Source of the DNA: Peptoniphilus sp.
GTDB taxonomy: Bacteria; Bacillota; Clostridia; Tissierellales; Peptoniphilaceae
Assembly (NCBI GenBank): GCA_029983555.1
Contig: JASBZH010000029.1
Span: forward strand, 1 to 18,050
DNA: 18,050 bases
Reading direction: 5' to 3'
Shown here: piece by piece, positions 1 to 6,481 of the stretch
Numbering within the stretch: the first letter of the stretch is position 1
Layout of the letters: every line of letters starts with the position of its first letter
Made by a program: the position numbers and the translations under genes
The notes under the pieces: model-generated
The model's input: only the letters and a program-made list of their open reading frames with translations
The model's database searches: none
Told to the model about the DNA's origin: nothing

Positions 1-465
1 CTAATAGTCTAAATACATGATATAAGCTTACGGGTAAATAAAATACATTTTATTAACACGTTTTCTATTTACTATGTATTTATAATAATGTATTTTTAAT
101 TTAATGTCAAGGAATTTAGTAGACTTTTAATGTATTTAATATATCCAATGAATTGGCAGTTTAAACCAGCAAGCAAAACATTAAAATTATCTATAATTTA
201 GGGATTTAAACGGGCAATGAAGTCTTATAAATGAAAATGTTTATTTTAAGATTTTATCATGTTTTCAAGAAGAAAGATTGTATTTCGATTTTTTAAGGTA
301 TTAGTTTAATTATAAATTTATATAAATACTTTTAAAAGCACTACACAATATTTCATATCTAGATAAACAATTTTTTAAAAAAACATTCTAGTTATATCAC
401 TTGCAAATTATTAATTTTACGATTCTAAAGAGATTAAAATTTTATATTTAATTTAAACTTGCAAT
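1..465. other. AT-rich region without a recognisable gene
   Basis: I see no convincing gene here. The longest start-to-stop runs are tiny (for example 231-296, 21 codons, without a good ribosome binding site). The first 140 bases hold five copies of the octamer ATGTATTT or its complement (11-18 and 41-48 as AAATACAT; 74-81, 88-95 and 130-137 as ATGTATTT). A perfect 8-bp palindrome GTTTAAAC lies at 159-166. The stretch could be the downstream region of a gene outside the window, a regulatory region, or decayed sequence; nothing in it decides between these. Confidence 0.5.
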
Positions 466-492
466 AAAAAAAGGTTACTTTGAAAGTAACCT
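466..492 (-). terminator. Rho-independent terminator of the hydroxyacyl-CoA dehydrogenase gene
   Basis: A 9-bp perfect stem (472-480 AGGTTACTT with 484-492 AAGTAACCT) has a 3-base loop. On the minus strand it is followed by a run of seven T. It lies 8 bases beyond the stop codon of the leftward gene, which fits an intrinsic terminator for it. Confidence 0.85.
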
Positions 493-500
493 ATAAAATA

Positions 501-1466
501 TTATGAAATTTTGTTGCCATTTTTGTCGTATTTATAAAATCCTTCACCAGACAATAGTCCGAACTTTCCTTCGTCAATTTTTTTGGCGAGAATTTCAGCT
601 TGAGCTTTAAAATTATAAGGAGCTTTGTCTTTATATTTATCGGCAGCAGCTTTTGTAATTTCGTATGCAGTTTTAAGTCCTACGATGTCTAAAATTTCAA
701 ATGGTCCTTTTAACGCACCCGTTCCGTATTTCCAAGCGGTATCTATATCATTAGGTGTTGAAATTCCATTTACATATAAATCGAAACCTGAATTTAAAAA
801 TGGAATTAGCATTGAGTTTAATAAATAACCTGGCTGTTCCTTTTTTAGTTCTAGAGGTATCATTCTTATATTTTTTGCAAAATTTACGACATCCTCAAAT
901 ACTTCTGGATCTGTTTTTGGTGTCATCATGACTTCTGCTATATTGTTCTTGTGAATTTCATTTGCAAAGTGAAGTGCCAAGAACTTTTCTGGTCTAGAAG
1001 TATATTCCATAAATGACGATGGAAGTAGTGAAGATGAGTTAGTGCATATAATTGTCCTTTCAGGCAAAATAGGTGCAATTTTTTTATATAATTCGATTTT
1101 TGTATCTAAGTCTTCGCTTATAGATTCGATGACTATGTCGGCATCTTTTAGAGCATCTTCAAGATCGAGCTTTATTTTTAAATTTTCATAAGCATCATCA
1201 ACTTTTTTTAGAGACTCTTCATAGTTAAAATTAGAATAGCTATCTGCGATTCCCCTTGCAAGTTTAGCGGGTGACTTAGATTTATTCATTTCCTCGATAG
1301 ATTCTATATAATCTTTTTTAACGTGACTAAGTTTGGGTTTAGTTCTTTGTATTGAACCTTCGCTTCTTAGCCAAATTGTAGTGTCAAAGCCACAAAACTG
1401 TGATTGGAATGCAATTTGTGCTCCTAAAACTCCGCCACCACAAACGACTACTTTTTTGATGTTCAT
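501..1466 (-). CDS. 3-hydroxyacyl-CoA dehydrogenase family protein (3-hydroxybutyryl-CoA dehydrogenase-like)
   Basis: This 321-residue protein has the two-domain layout of short-chain 3-hydroxyacyl-CoA dehydrogenases. The N-terminal Rossmann NAD domain (about 1-190) carries the G10-G-G-V-L-G15 nucleotide loop. The C-terminal helical domain (about 195-300) includes the GPFEILDIVG segment. Residues matching the family's catalytic set are present: a Ser in TNSSS (143-147), His166, Glu178 and Asn217. The family oxidises 3-hydroxyacyl-CoA to 3-oxoacyl-CoA with NAD. The usual HFFNPV around the catalytic His is HFANEI here, so the substrate may differ. I chose the ATG at 1466 because AAGGAGGA lies 5 bases upstream; an in-frame ATG at 1499 has no such site. 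The gene is alone, with its own promoter and terminator and no thiolase or crotonase beside it, so a butyrate-pathway role cannot be assumed. Confidence 0.85.
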   Translation of the reverse strand: MNIKKVVVCGGGVLGAQIAFQSQFCGFDTTIWLRSEGSIQRTKPKLSHVKKDYIESIEEMNKSKSPAKLARGIADSYSNFNYEESLKKVDDAYENLKIKLDLEDALKDADIVIESISEDLDTKIELYKKIAPILPERTIICTNSSSLLPSSFMEYTSRPEKFLALHFANEIHKNNIAEVMMTPKTDPEVFEDVVNFAKNIRMIPLELKKEQPGYLLNSMLIPFLNSGFDLYVNGISTPNDIDTAWKYGTGALKGPFEILDIVGLKTAYEITKAAADKYKDKAPYNFKAQAEILAKKIDEGKFGLLSGEGFYKYDKNGNKIS

Positions 1467-1522
1467 ATTTTCCTCCTTGAGAGTAAATTTACTCGCCAAA
1501 TAGTTATACCACTATGTAAGAG

Positions 1523-1551
1523 ATAATAAACTAATAACTTCAGAAGGTCAA
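1523..1551 (-). promoter_or_regulatory. Sigma-A-type promoter of the hydroxyacyl-CoA dehydrogenase gene
   Basis: On the minus strand TTGACC (1551-1546) and TATTAT (1528-1523) are separated by exactly 17 bases. The match to TTGACA-17-TATAAT is close, and the site lies about 55 bases upstream of the chosen start codon. Confidence 0.7.
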
Positions 1552-1552
1552 T

Positions 1553-1580
1553 TGATTTTTGATAATTAAAATAGTATGTT
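1553..1580 (+). promoter_or_regulatory. Possible promoter of the racemase-family gene
   Basis: TTGATT (1553-1558) and TATGTT (1575-1580) are 16 bases apart, about 38 bases upstream of the rightward start codon. The -10 is imperfect, and AT-rich alternatives exist nearby. It sits back to back with the leftward promoter at 1523-1551. Confidence 0.4.
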
Positions 1581-1617
1581 AAAATAAAATTTATATTATA
1601 AGAAAAGAGGGGATATT

Positions 1618-2283
1618 ATGTTAGTTGCCGTTACTGCTGGAACTCCTGTTGATACTGAACTTGGATGTGATTTAGTAAAAAATAGTGGATTTGAAGTTTT
1701 GTCATATCCTGTTGCAAAATCGCCAAAAGAACAAGATAAATTGCAGTTTTTGGATAAAGAAATTTTGGAGAAAAAAGTTGAAGTTATAATTGATGATGCT
1801 AAAGAAAATGGCGCAATTGCACTTTTTATTTATTGCAATTCACTCTCGACAGCAATTGACTACAAAAAAATTGCTCGCGATAAAGATTTTAAAATTATTA
1901 CTCCTCTTGAAATTTATGAAAAATATGCTATCAAGTCTCATAATCTTGTAGTTATCAGTGCGAATTCACAATCGGCTCACGGAATTGAAAATATTTTAAA
2001 GGGGAAAAATCCAAATTTAAATTTAATAACTATAGGGATTTTACCAGTTGTAGTTGAGATAGAAAAAAAGAAAGATCCAAAAGATATTATTAAAAACTTG
2101 GCATTAGATGAACTTTTTAAATTTTTGGAAGATGTAAAAATTGGAGACGACAAGAGAAAAGATGTAGTTTTGGGTTGCACTCACTTTCCATATTTAAAAG
2201 AAGAAATTAAAAAAATAACAAAACTTGAAATTTTAGATCCTGCTGACGGAATGATTGATGAGTTAAAGAAAATCAGTCTCTAA
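1618..2283 (+). CDS. Aspartate/glutamate racemase superfamily protein
   Basis: The 221-residue protein has the two-cysteine layout of the PLP-independent Asp/Glu racemase superfamily. Cys73 lies in IYCNSLS and Cys187 in LGCTHFPYL, the latter a hallmark of MurI-type glutamate racemases. In that family one cysteine takes the alpha proton and the other returns it on the opposite face, making D-glutamate for peptidoglycan or other D-amino acids. It is shorter than typical MurI (about 255-270 residues), and the N-terminus reads VAVTAGTPVDTELG rather than the usual FDSGVGG form. A specialised racemase is therefore as likely as the main MurI. The ATG follows AGAGGGG by a few bases. It stands alone, convergent with pdxS. 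The substrate cannot be told from sequence. Confidence 0.75.
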   Translation: MLVAVTAGTPVDTELGCDLVKNSGFEVLSYPVAKSPKEQDKLQFLDKEILEKKVEVIIDDAKENGAIALFIYCNSLSTAIDYKKIARDKDFKIITPLEIYEKYAIKSHNLVVISANSQSAHGIENILKGKNPNLNLITIGILPVVVEIEKKKDPKDIIKNLALDELFKFLEDVKIGDDKRKDVVLGCTHFPYLKEEIKKITKLEILDPADGMIDELKKISL

Positions 2284-2331
2284 AATTTTTTATCACATAC
2301 AATATGACTATTTATTATTTATATTAATATT

Positions 2332-2370
2332 AAAGGCGCAATTTGTATTTATTACAAAAAGCGCCTTTTT
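2332..2370. terminator. Bidirectional terminator between racemase-family gene and pdxS
   Basis: An outer stem AAAGGCGC (2332-2339) pairs with GCGCCTTT (2361-2368). After an A-A internal loop, an inner stem TTTGTA (2342-2347) pairs with TACAAA (2353-2358) around a 5-base loop. A T run follows on the plus strand and T-rich sequence on the minus strand. It lies between two convergent genes and can serve both. Confidence 0.85.
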
Positions 2371-2391
2371 GATAATAGTATGACTTTTTAA

Positions 2392-3249
2392 TTATCTATT
2401 TGCCATTATTACTTTGATTTCATCTTCGTTAATTCCAACCATTGCCTCGCCAATATCTTCTGAAACTTCTGCAATTATGTCGTTATCTTTATAATTTTCA
2501 ACAGCTTTTACTATTGCAACTGCTCTTTTTTCTGGATTTGTAGATTTAAAAATTCCTGAACCTACAAAGACTCCTTCTGCACCGAGTCTTCTCATAAGTG
2601 CTGCATCGGCAGGAGTTGCGACTCCACCAGCAGAAAAATTTAGCACTGGAAGTTTTTTATTTTCATAGACATATTTAAGTAGATCATAAGAAACTCCCAT
2701 TTCTTTTGCTAGATGATAGAGCTCGTCTTCTCTTCTTCCTGCAATTTTTGCAATGCCTTCGACAATTTCTCTCATGTGATTTACTGCTTGACTTACATCG
2801 CCAGTTCCAGCTTCTCCCTTTGTTCTAATCATTGATGCGCCCTCTTCAATTCGCCTTAGAGCTTCTGGTAAATTCCTTGCGCCACATATAAATGGAGTGT
2901 TAAAAGAGTTTTTGTCTATGTGATATAAATCATCGGCAGGAGTTAGCACTTCGGACTCGTCTATGTAATCAATACCAATAGATTCTAATACAGAAGCCTC
3001 CACGAAGTGTCCAATTCTAACTTTTGCCATAACTGGAATTTTAACTGCATTCATTATTTCTTTTATCATTTTTGGATCGCTCATTCTAGAAACCCCTCCA
3101 GCTTCTCTTATGTCTGCAGGAATTCTTTCAAGAGCCATAACTGCAACTGCTCCAGCATTTTCAGCTATGCGAGCTTGTTCTGGATTTGTTACATCCATTA
3201 TTACTCCACCTTTAAGGGAGTTACTGATTTCTGTAAATCTTGTATTCAT
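2392..3249 (-). CDS. pdxS: Pyridoxal 5'-phosphate synthase lyase subunit PdxS
   Basis: The 285-residue protein is clearly PdxS, the (beta/alpha)8-barrel subunit that makes pyridoxal 5'-phosphate from ribose 5-phosphate, glyceraldehyde 3-phosphate and ammonia. The family's key residues are present: Asp19 in VIMDV, Lys76 in [10 protein letters not shown] and Lys144 in [10 protein letters not shown], matching Asp24, Lys81 and Lys149 of the Bacillus enzyme with a constant offset. The phosphate-site motif [12 protein letters not shown] and the GVFVGSGIF segment are intact. I chose the ATG at 3249, since GAGGAG lies 7 bases upstream; the in-frame ATG at 3264 overlaps that site. The glutaminase partner gene pdxT is not next to it: a terminator follows directly. 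Transcription is divergent from a MocR-type regulator, the classic arrangement for PdxR control. Confidence 0.96.
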   Translation of the reverse strand: MNTRFTEISNSLKGGVIMDVTNPEQARIAENAGAVAVMALERIPADIREAGGVSRMSDPKMIKEIMNAVKIPVMAKVRIGHFVEASVLESIGIDYIDESEVLTPADDLYHIDKNSFNTPFICGARNLPEALRRIEEGASMIRTKGEAGTGDVSQAVNHMREIVEGIAKIAGRREDELYHLAKEMGVSYDLLKYVYENKKLPVLNFSAGGVATPADAALMRRLGAEGVFVGSGIFKSTNPEKRAVAIVKAVENYKDNDIIAEVSEDIGEAMVGINEDEIKVIMANR

Positions 3250-3283
3250 AAAAATTCTCCTCATAAATTAATTTGTTAAAGAA

Positions 3284-3311
3284 ATTATATCTTGAATCTG
3301 GTATCATTAAA
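3284..3311 (-). promoter_or_regulatory. Promoter of pdxS with weak -35
   Basis: On the minus strand a perfect TATAAT (3289-3284) follows TTTAAT (3311-3306) by 16 bases. A strong -10 with a poor -35 is what an activated promoter often looks like. The GTATCA repeats at 3301-3306 and 3313-3318 overlap or abut its spacer and -35. Confidence 0.6.
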
Positions 3312-3319
3312 AGTATCAA
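3292..3319 (+). promoter_or_regulatory. Possible promoter of the MocR/PdxR regulator
   Basis: TTGAAT (3292-3297) and TATCAA (3314-3319) are 16 bases apart, with the start codon 24 bases further on. This overlaps the pdxS promoter on the other strand and covers both GTATCA repeats, so the regulator may control its own gene. Confidence 0.45.
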
Positions 3320-3343
3320 ATAAGTTATTTTTGGAGGTACCAG
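3298..3343. promoter_or_regulatory. Candidate MocR/PdxR operator repeats
   Basis: Direct repeats GTATCA occur at 3301-3306 and 3313-3318. A perfect inverted pair CTGGTA (3298-3303) and TACCAG (3338-3343) spans the region. MocR dimers are known to bind combinations of direct and inverted repeats between divergent genes, and the GabR half-site (ATACCA) is contained in CTGGTAT on the opposite strand. That this is the operator is inference. Confidence 0.4.
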
Positions 3344-4714
3344 ATGTTTAGCATAAATTTTAATGACAAGTCCGATTTATTTGTGCAATTGTATGAATAC
3401 ATCAAGGGAGAAATAATTTCTGGAAATATTTCTAAAGATAGTCTCCTTCCATCTAAAAGGAACTTGGCAAATCACTTGGGAGTATCTGTAAATACTGTTG
3501 TAAAAGCTTATGAGAATCTGATGGATGAGGGCTACATCTATGCAAAGCCGCGTGTAGGATATTTTGTTAGTCCAGTTGAAAATATTTTAAATATAAAACC
3601 CGAAAAAATAGAAATAGAAGTTGATAAAAAAAATGAGTTTAAATATAATTTTGATTTAAATAAAAATTCTGATTTTGCCTTTCCAAATACAAATTTTAAA
3701 AAGGTGTTAAATGAATCTCTCTTTGAAAGCGAAAAGCTTTCTAAAAGAGATGACAAGGGACTTTATATTCTCAGAAATTCAATCAAAAATTATTTAAAAT
3801 CTGCTAGAAATGTAGAAGTTTCAGAAGATTCAATAATTATAAGTTCTGGAATGGAATATTTATTTCAAATTTTATTTTATATTTTGCCAAAAGACACGGT
3901 TTTTGGACTTGAAAATCCAGGTTATCAAGAAATTAAGAATTTGCTAAAGATGAATAATAAAAAATACATATTTCAGAATATTGATGAGAGCGTCGCGACT
4001 TTAGAAAATAAAAAAATTGATGCACTTTTAATAACTCCATCTCATCAATTTCCTACGGGAAAGATTATGCCGATAGGAAGAAGAATAGAGCTCTTAAATT
4101 ATGCACAGAAAAATAATGGATATATTGTAGAAGACGATTATGACAGCGAGTTTAAGTATTATGGCAGACCAATTCCAGCTTTAAAGAGTTTAGATGTGCC
4201 AGATAGGGTTATTTATATTTCAAATTTTTCTAAGTCAATATCTCCAACTCTTAGAGTTAGCTTTATGGTTTTGCCAAAAGATTTGTTGGAAAAATATGAA
4301 AAGATCAAACCGTTTTACAATTGTCCCGTTCCAAATATAATTCAAGTTTCTCTATCTAAATTTATTGACGAAGGATATTTTGAAAAACATCTCAATAGAA
4401 TGAGAAGAATTTATGACGAGAAGAGAAAATTTGCCCTCTTATTTTTTGAAAATGAAAATTTATACAGAGTTATAGACAAAAAGGCAGGTCTTCACTTTAT
4501 TTTAGAAATAAAAGCCAACATCACAGAAAAAGAATTAGAAAAAAAGATGGCAGAGAAGAATATTTTTATAAGGGGACTTGGCAATTATTATGAGGAAAAA
4601 GCAGACTATATTTATCCGAGAATGATTATTGGATATGGAAATATGGAAAATAATGATTTAAAAGATGCGATTAATATTTTAAAGACGACAGTAGATAGCC
4701 TTATAAATAAATGA
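3344..4714 (+). CDS. pdxR: MocR-family transcriptional regulator with aminotransferase-like domain, probable PdxR
   Basis: The 456-residue protein joins a GntR-type winged helix (about 9-75, with LPSKRNLANHLGVSVNTV as the helix-turn-helix) to a class I aminotransferase-like domain (about 110-450). The PLP-binding lysine is Lys297 in NFSKSISP, and the cofactor-site Asp lies in VEDDYDSEF. MocR proteins bind PLP or aldehydes in the aminotransferase fold and switch transcription; they are not usually active transaminases. GGAGGT lies 7 bases upstream of the ATG. The gene is divergent from pdxS across a 94-bp region with repeats, so a PLP-sensing activator of pdxS (PdxR) is the best reading. GabR-like control of another pathway cannot be excluded. 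Its 3' end shares a hairpin with the convergent gene. Confidence 0.85.
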   Translation: MFSINFNDKSDLFVQLYEYIKGEIISGNISKDSLLPSKRNLANHLGVSVNTVVKAYENLMDEGYIYAKPRVGYFVSPVENILNIKPEKIEIEVDKKNEFKYNFDLNKNSDFAFPNTNFKKVLNESLFESEKLSKRDDKGLYILRNSIKNYLKSARNVEVSEDSIIISSGMEYLFQILFYILPKDTVFGLENPGYQEIKNLLKMNNKKYIFQNIDESVATLENKKIDALLITPSHQFPTGKIMPIGRRIELLNYAQKNNGYIVEDDYDSEFKYYGRPIPALKSLDVPDRVIYISNFSKSISPTLRVSFMVLPKDLLEKYEKIKPFYNCPVPNIIQVSLSKFIDEGYFEKHLNRMRRIYDEKRKFALLFFENENLYRVIDKKAGLHFILEIKANITEKELEKKMAEKNIFIRGLGNYYEEKADYIYPRMIIGYGNMENNDLKDAINILKTTVDSLINK

Positions 4715-4724
4715 ATAAAAAAAA

Positions 4725-4750
4725 TAAAAGTCGCGTCAATGCGACTTTTA
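4725..4750. terminator. Terminator hairpin containing the stop codon of the leftward gene
   Basis: A 10-bp perfect stem TAAAAGTCGC (4725-4734) pairs with GCGACTTTTA (4741-4750) around GTCAAT. On the minus strand it runs into a long T-rich tract (4724 downwards). The stop codon of the leftward gene (4748-4750) is part of the stem. On the plus strand the T tract is short, so it works mainly leftward. Confidence 0.8.
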
Positions 4751-5425
4751 AACTGTTATCTTTTCAATTAATTTTGCAACTTTAATGGGAAGTGTGATTT
4801 TGTGTTCACCTGGGACGAAAGTTGTCCTATTCATATCGTTACATTTTTTAACAAAAGCATCAGTCGATTCAATTACTTTCATATCCAGAAGTAAATTTCC
4901 AACGTCTTTTGCATTTGCACCTTCACTTATTGTAAATGTAATATCGTGAATATCTTCGCCACAAATATCAGCCAAAATCTCTTTTACCTTCATGTTTTCG
5001 TGTATCTCATAATTTCCAGGTAAAATTTTCTCTTTAAGTCCCATATCATCCATAAGTCTTTTGTATTCATTTTCAGAAGTTATTAGATTGTTACTTAAAA
5101 GTATTTTTCCAAGACCATCGACATCGGTATTCGCAGGAACATTTACAATAATGCTCTCTTTCTTTTCAGTATTTTTTTCTTTTTCCTTTACTATTGGTAT
5201 TTCATATTTTTCATCAGATTTGCCAACTAGATTAAGTAATTCCATCTTTGTCTTTTTAAATTCGCTCTTTATCGTAAAATTGGCTTCTCCATTATTTACG
5301 GAATTTATATAGAGATGATCGATTCTCCACTTTACGATAAATACAAGTAAGACAAGGAAGAGAATGAGCAATAAAATTTCGAATAGTTTGATGAAAAACA
5401 GTGAAACTTTATTAAAAATCTTCAA
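4748..5425 (-). CDS. Membrane-anchored protein with two MltG/YceG-type LysM-like repeats
   Basis: From the proposed start this is 225 residues. A basic N-terminus precedes one membrane helix (about residues 9-31), a linker of roughly 60 residues rich in Lys/Glu, then two similar 60-residue repeats (about 93-155 and 162-223). Each repeat follows the pattern I/V..G....., LL....VI/LI, PG.. and KV..I, with PGNYEI in the first and PGEHKI in the second. This resembles the LysM-like module at the start of the MltG/YceG endolytic transglycosylase family, but the catalytic domain is absent. I infer an extracytoplasmic, peptidoglycan-associated protein without lytic activity. A longer reading from GTG 5452 has almost no leader and no good ribosome binding site. 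TTG 5425 has AGAGG 6 bases upstream, so I prefer it. The gene is monocistronic. Confidence 0.7.
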   Translation of the reverse strand: MKIFNKVSLFFIKLFEILLLILFLVLLVFIVKWRIDHLYINSVNNGEANFTIKSEFKKTKMELLNLVGKSDEKYEIPIVKEKEKNTEKKESIIVNVPANTDVDGLGKILLSNNLITSENEYKRLMDDMGLKEKILPGNYEIHENMKVKEILADICGEDIHDITFTISEGANAKDVGNLLLDMKVIESTDAFVKKCNDMNRTTFVPGEHKITLPIKVAKLIEKITV

Positions 5426-5437
5426 TTTATTCCTCTT

Positions 5438-5466
5438 TTCATATTTTGTCACTCTTTTGATATAAT
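5438..5466 (+). promoter_or_regulatory. Extended -10 promoter of the rluA-rexB-fcl operon
   Basis: TTCATA (5438-5443) and TATAAT (5461-5466) are 17 bases apart, and TG one base before the -10 makes it an extended -10. Transcription would start near 5473, shortly before the start codon region at 5486-5498. Confidence 0.65.
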
Positions 5467-5493
5467 TATAACAGATTAAGGAAAAATGGTGAA
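5465..5493 (-). promoter_or_regulatory. Extended -10 promoter of the MltG-like gene
   Basis: On the minus strand TTCACC (5493-5488) and TATAAT (5470-5465) are 17 bases apart, with TG one base before the -10. The start point would be near 5458. Its -10 overlaps the rightward -10 in the palindrome TATAATTATA (5461-5470). Confidence 0.6.
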
Positions 5494-6481
5494 GACAATG
5501 AGAGAAATTATTATTACCGAAAACGATGCTGGCAGGAGAGTCGACAGATTTTTAAAAATCTATTTTGAAAAAGCTCCGCTGTCTTTTATTTATAAAAATC
5601 TCAGGAAAAAAAATATAAAAGTAAACGGCAAAAAGGCAAAGCCTGAAGATATTTTAAATAAAGGTGACGAGATAAAACTATATTTAGCAGAAGACACTAT
5701 AAAAAAGTTTAAAAAGGATATGGAAAAGTCAAAAAATTCAAAATTCCCAGACGTTCTTTTTGAAAATGAAGATATAATTTTAATAAATAAACCGGTAAAT
5801 ATGCTAACACATAATGACCAGAGATCTTATCAAGACAATGCACTGGATAGGATGGTCGATTATTTGATTTTTAAAGGTCAGTACAATCCAAGACTTGAAA
5901 ATTCTTTTAGGCCTGCATTTGTAAATAGGCTCGATAGAAATACATCAGGAATTTTAATTGGTGCAAAAAATTTAAAATCACTTCAATATTTAAACGAAAA
6001 TATTAAAAAGAGAAATATTTCAAAATATTATATGACGATAGTAAAGGGAGATATAAAGCAAGACTTTGCAGTAGATATAAATCTTAAAAAATCAAAAAAC
6101 AATGTCGTTTCAAAGTCTAAAGATGGAAAGAGATCTCTAACAGAATTTAAGGTTTTAAAGAATAAGTCGGGATATACTCTTTTATCTGTAAATTTAATAA
6201 CGGGTAGAACTCATCAAATTAGAGCTTCTTTAAAGGAAGAGGGCTACTACATTATTGGTGACAGAAAATATGGCGACAATAGTGAAAATAATAAATTTAG
6301 AAAGATGGGCCTTGATTCTCAATACCTTCATAATTTTTGTGTAAATTTTGATTTGGAAGAGATGAAGGAAATAAGCGGAAAAAATTTCATTTCACTTCCA
6401 AGTGACAAGATGACTAAAATTGCTGAAGATTTATTCAATATTAATTTAGGTGATATTTTAAATGAAAAAGGTGTTTTTTAA
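5486..6481 (+). CDS. RluA-family 23S rRNA pseudouridine synthase (RluC/RluD-like)
   Basis: This 331-residue protein has an N-terminal S4 RNA-binding domain (about 15-70, with RRVDRFLKIYF and IKVNGKKAKPED) followed by the RluA catalytic domain (about 90-300). The catalytic aspartate is Asp150 in NRLDRNTSG; the usual first residue of that motif is His, here Asn. VNLITGRTHQIRASL is the conserved C-terminal motif. The family converts specific uridines in 23S rRNA or tRNA to pseudouridine; the target site is not readable from sequence. Three starts are close together: ATG 5486, GTG 5489 and ATG 5498. AAGGA at 5478-5482 best fits GTG 5489, while family alignment favours ATG 5498 (MREIII). It is the first gene of an operon and overlaps the next gene by 20 bases. 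Confidence 0.88.
   Translation: MVKTMREIIITENDAGRRVDRFLKIYFEKAPLSFIYKNLRKKNIKVNGKKAKPEDILNKGDEIKLYLAEDTIKKFKKDMEKSKNSKFPDVLFENEDIILINKPVNMLTHNDQRSYQDNALDRMVDYLIFKGQYNPRLENSFRPAFVNRLDRNTSGILIGAKNLKSLQYLNENIKKRNISKYYMTIVKGDIKQDFAVDINLKKSKNNVVSKSKDGKRSLTEFKVLKNKSGYTLLSVNLITGRTHQIRASLKEEGYYIIGDRKYGDNSENNKFRKMGLDSQYLHNFCVNFDLEEMKEISGKNFISLPSDKMTKIAEDLFNINLGDILNEKGVF

Noticed and set aside
159..166. Perfect palindrome GTTTAAAC as a possible operator
   Set aside because: A single 8-bp palindrome in AT-rich DNA with no gene nearby gives no support for function.
231..296. 21-codon open frame in the left intergenic stretch
   Set aside because: No convincing ribosome binding site, no recognisable features, and such short frames are expected by chance.
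1500..1617. Possible riboswitch or leader RNA between the divergent genes
   Set aside because: The leaders are short and contain no hairpin array or terminator; only promoters are visible.
3250..3264. Earlier ATG for pdxS at 3264
   Set aside because: This ATG overlaps the GAGGAG ribosome binding site of the ATG at 3249, whose product aligns with known PdxS starts.
3007..3279. Open frame on the plus strand across pdxS
   Set aside because: It lies opposite the strongly conserved pdxS gene, has low-complexity Cys/His/Asn/Ser-rich translation and no ribosome binding site.
5426..5452. Upstream GTG start adding nine residues to the MltG-like protein
   Set aside because: The predicted transcript would start only about 5 bases before it and there is no good ribosome binding site; TTG 5425 has AGAGG at proper distance. 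It is not fully excluded.
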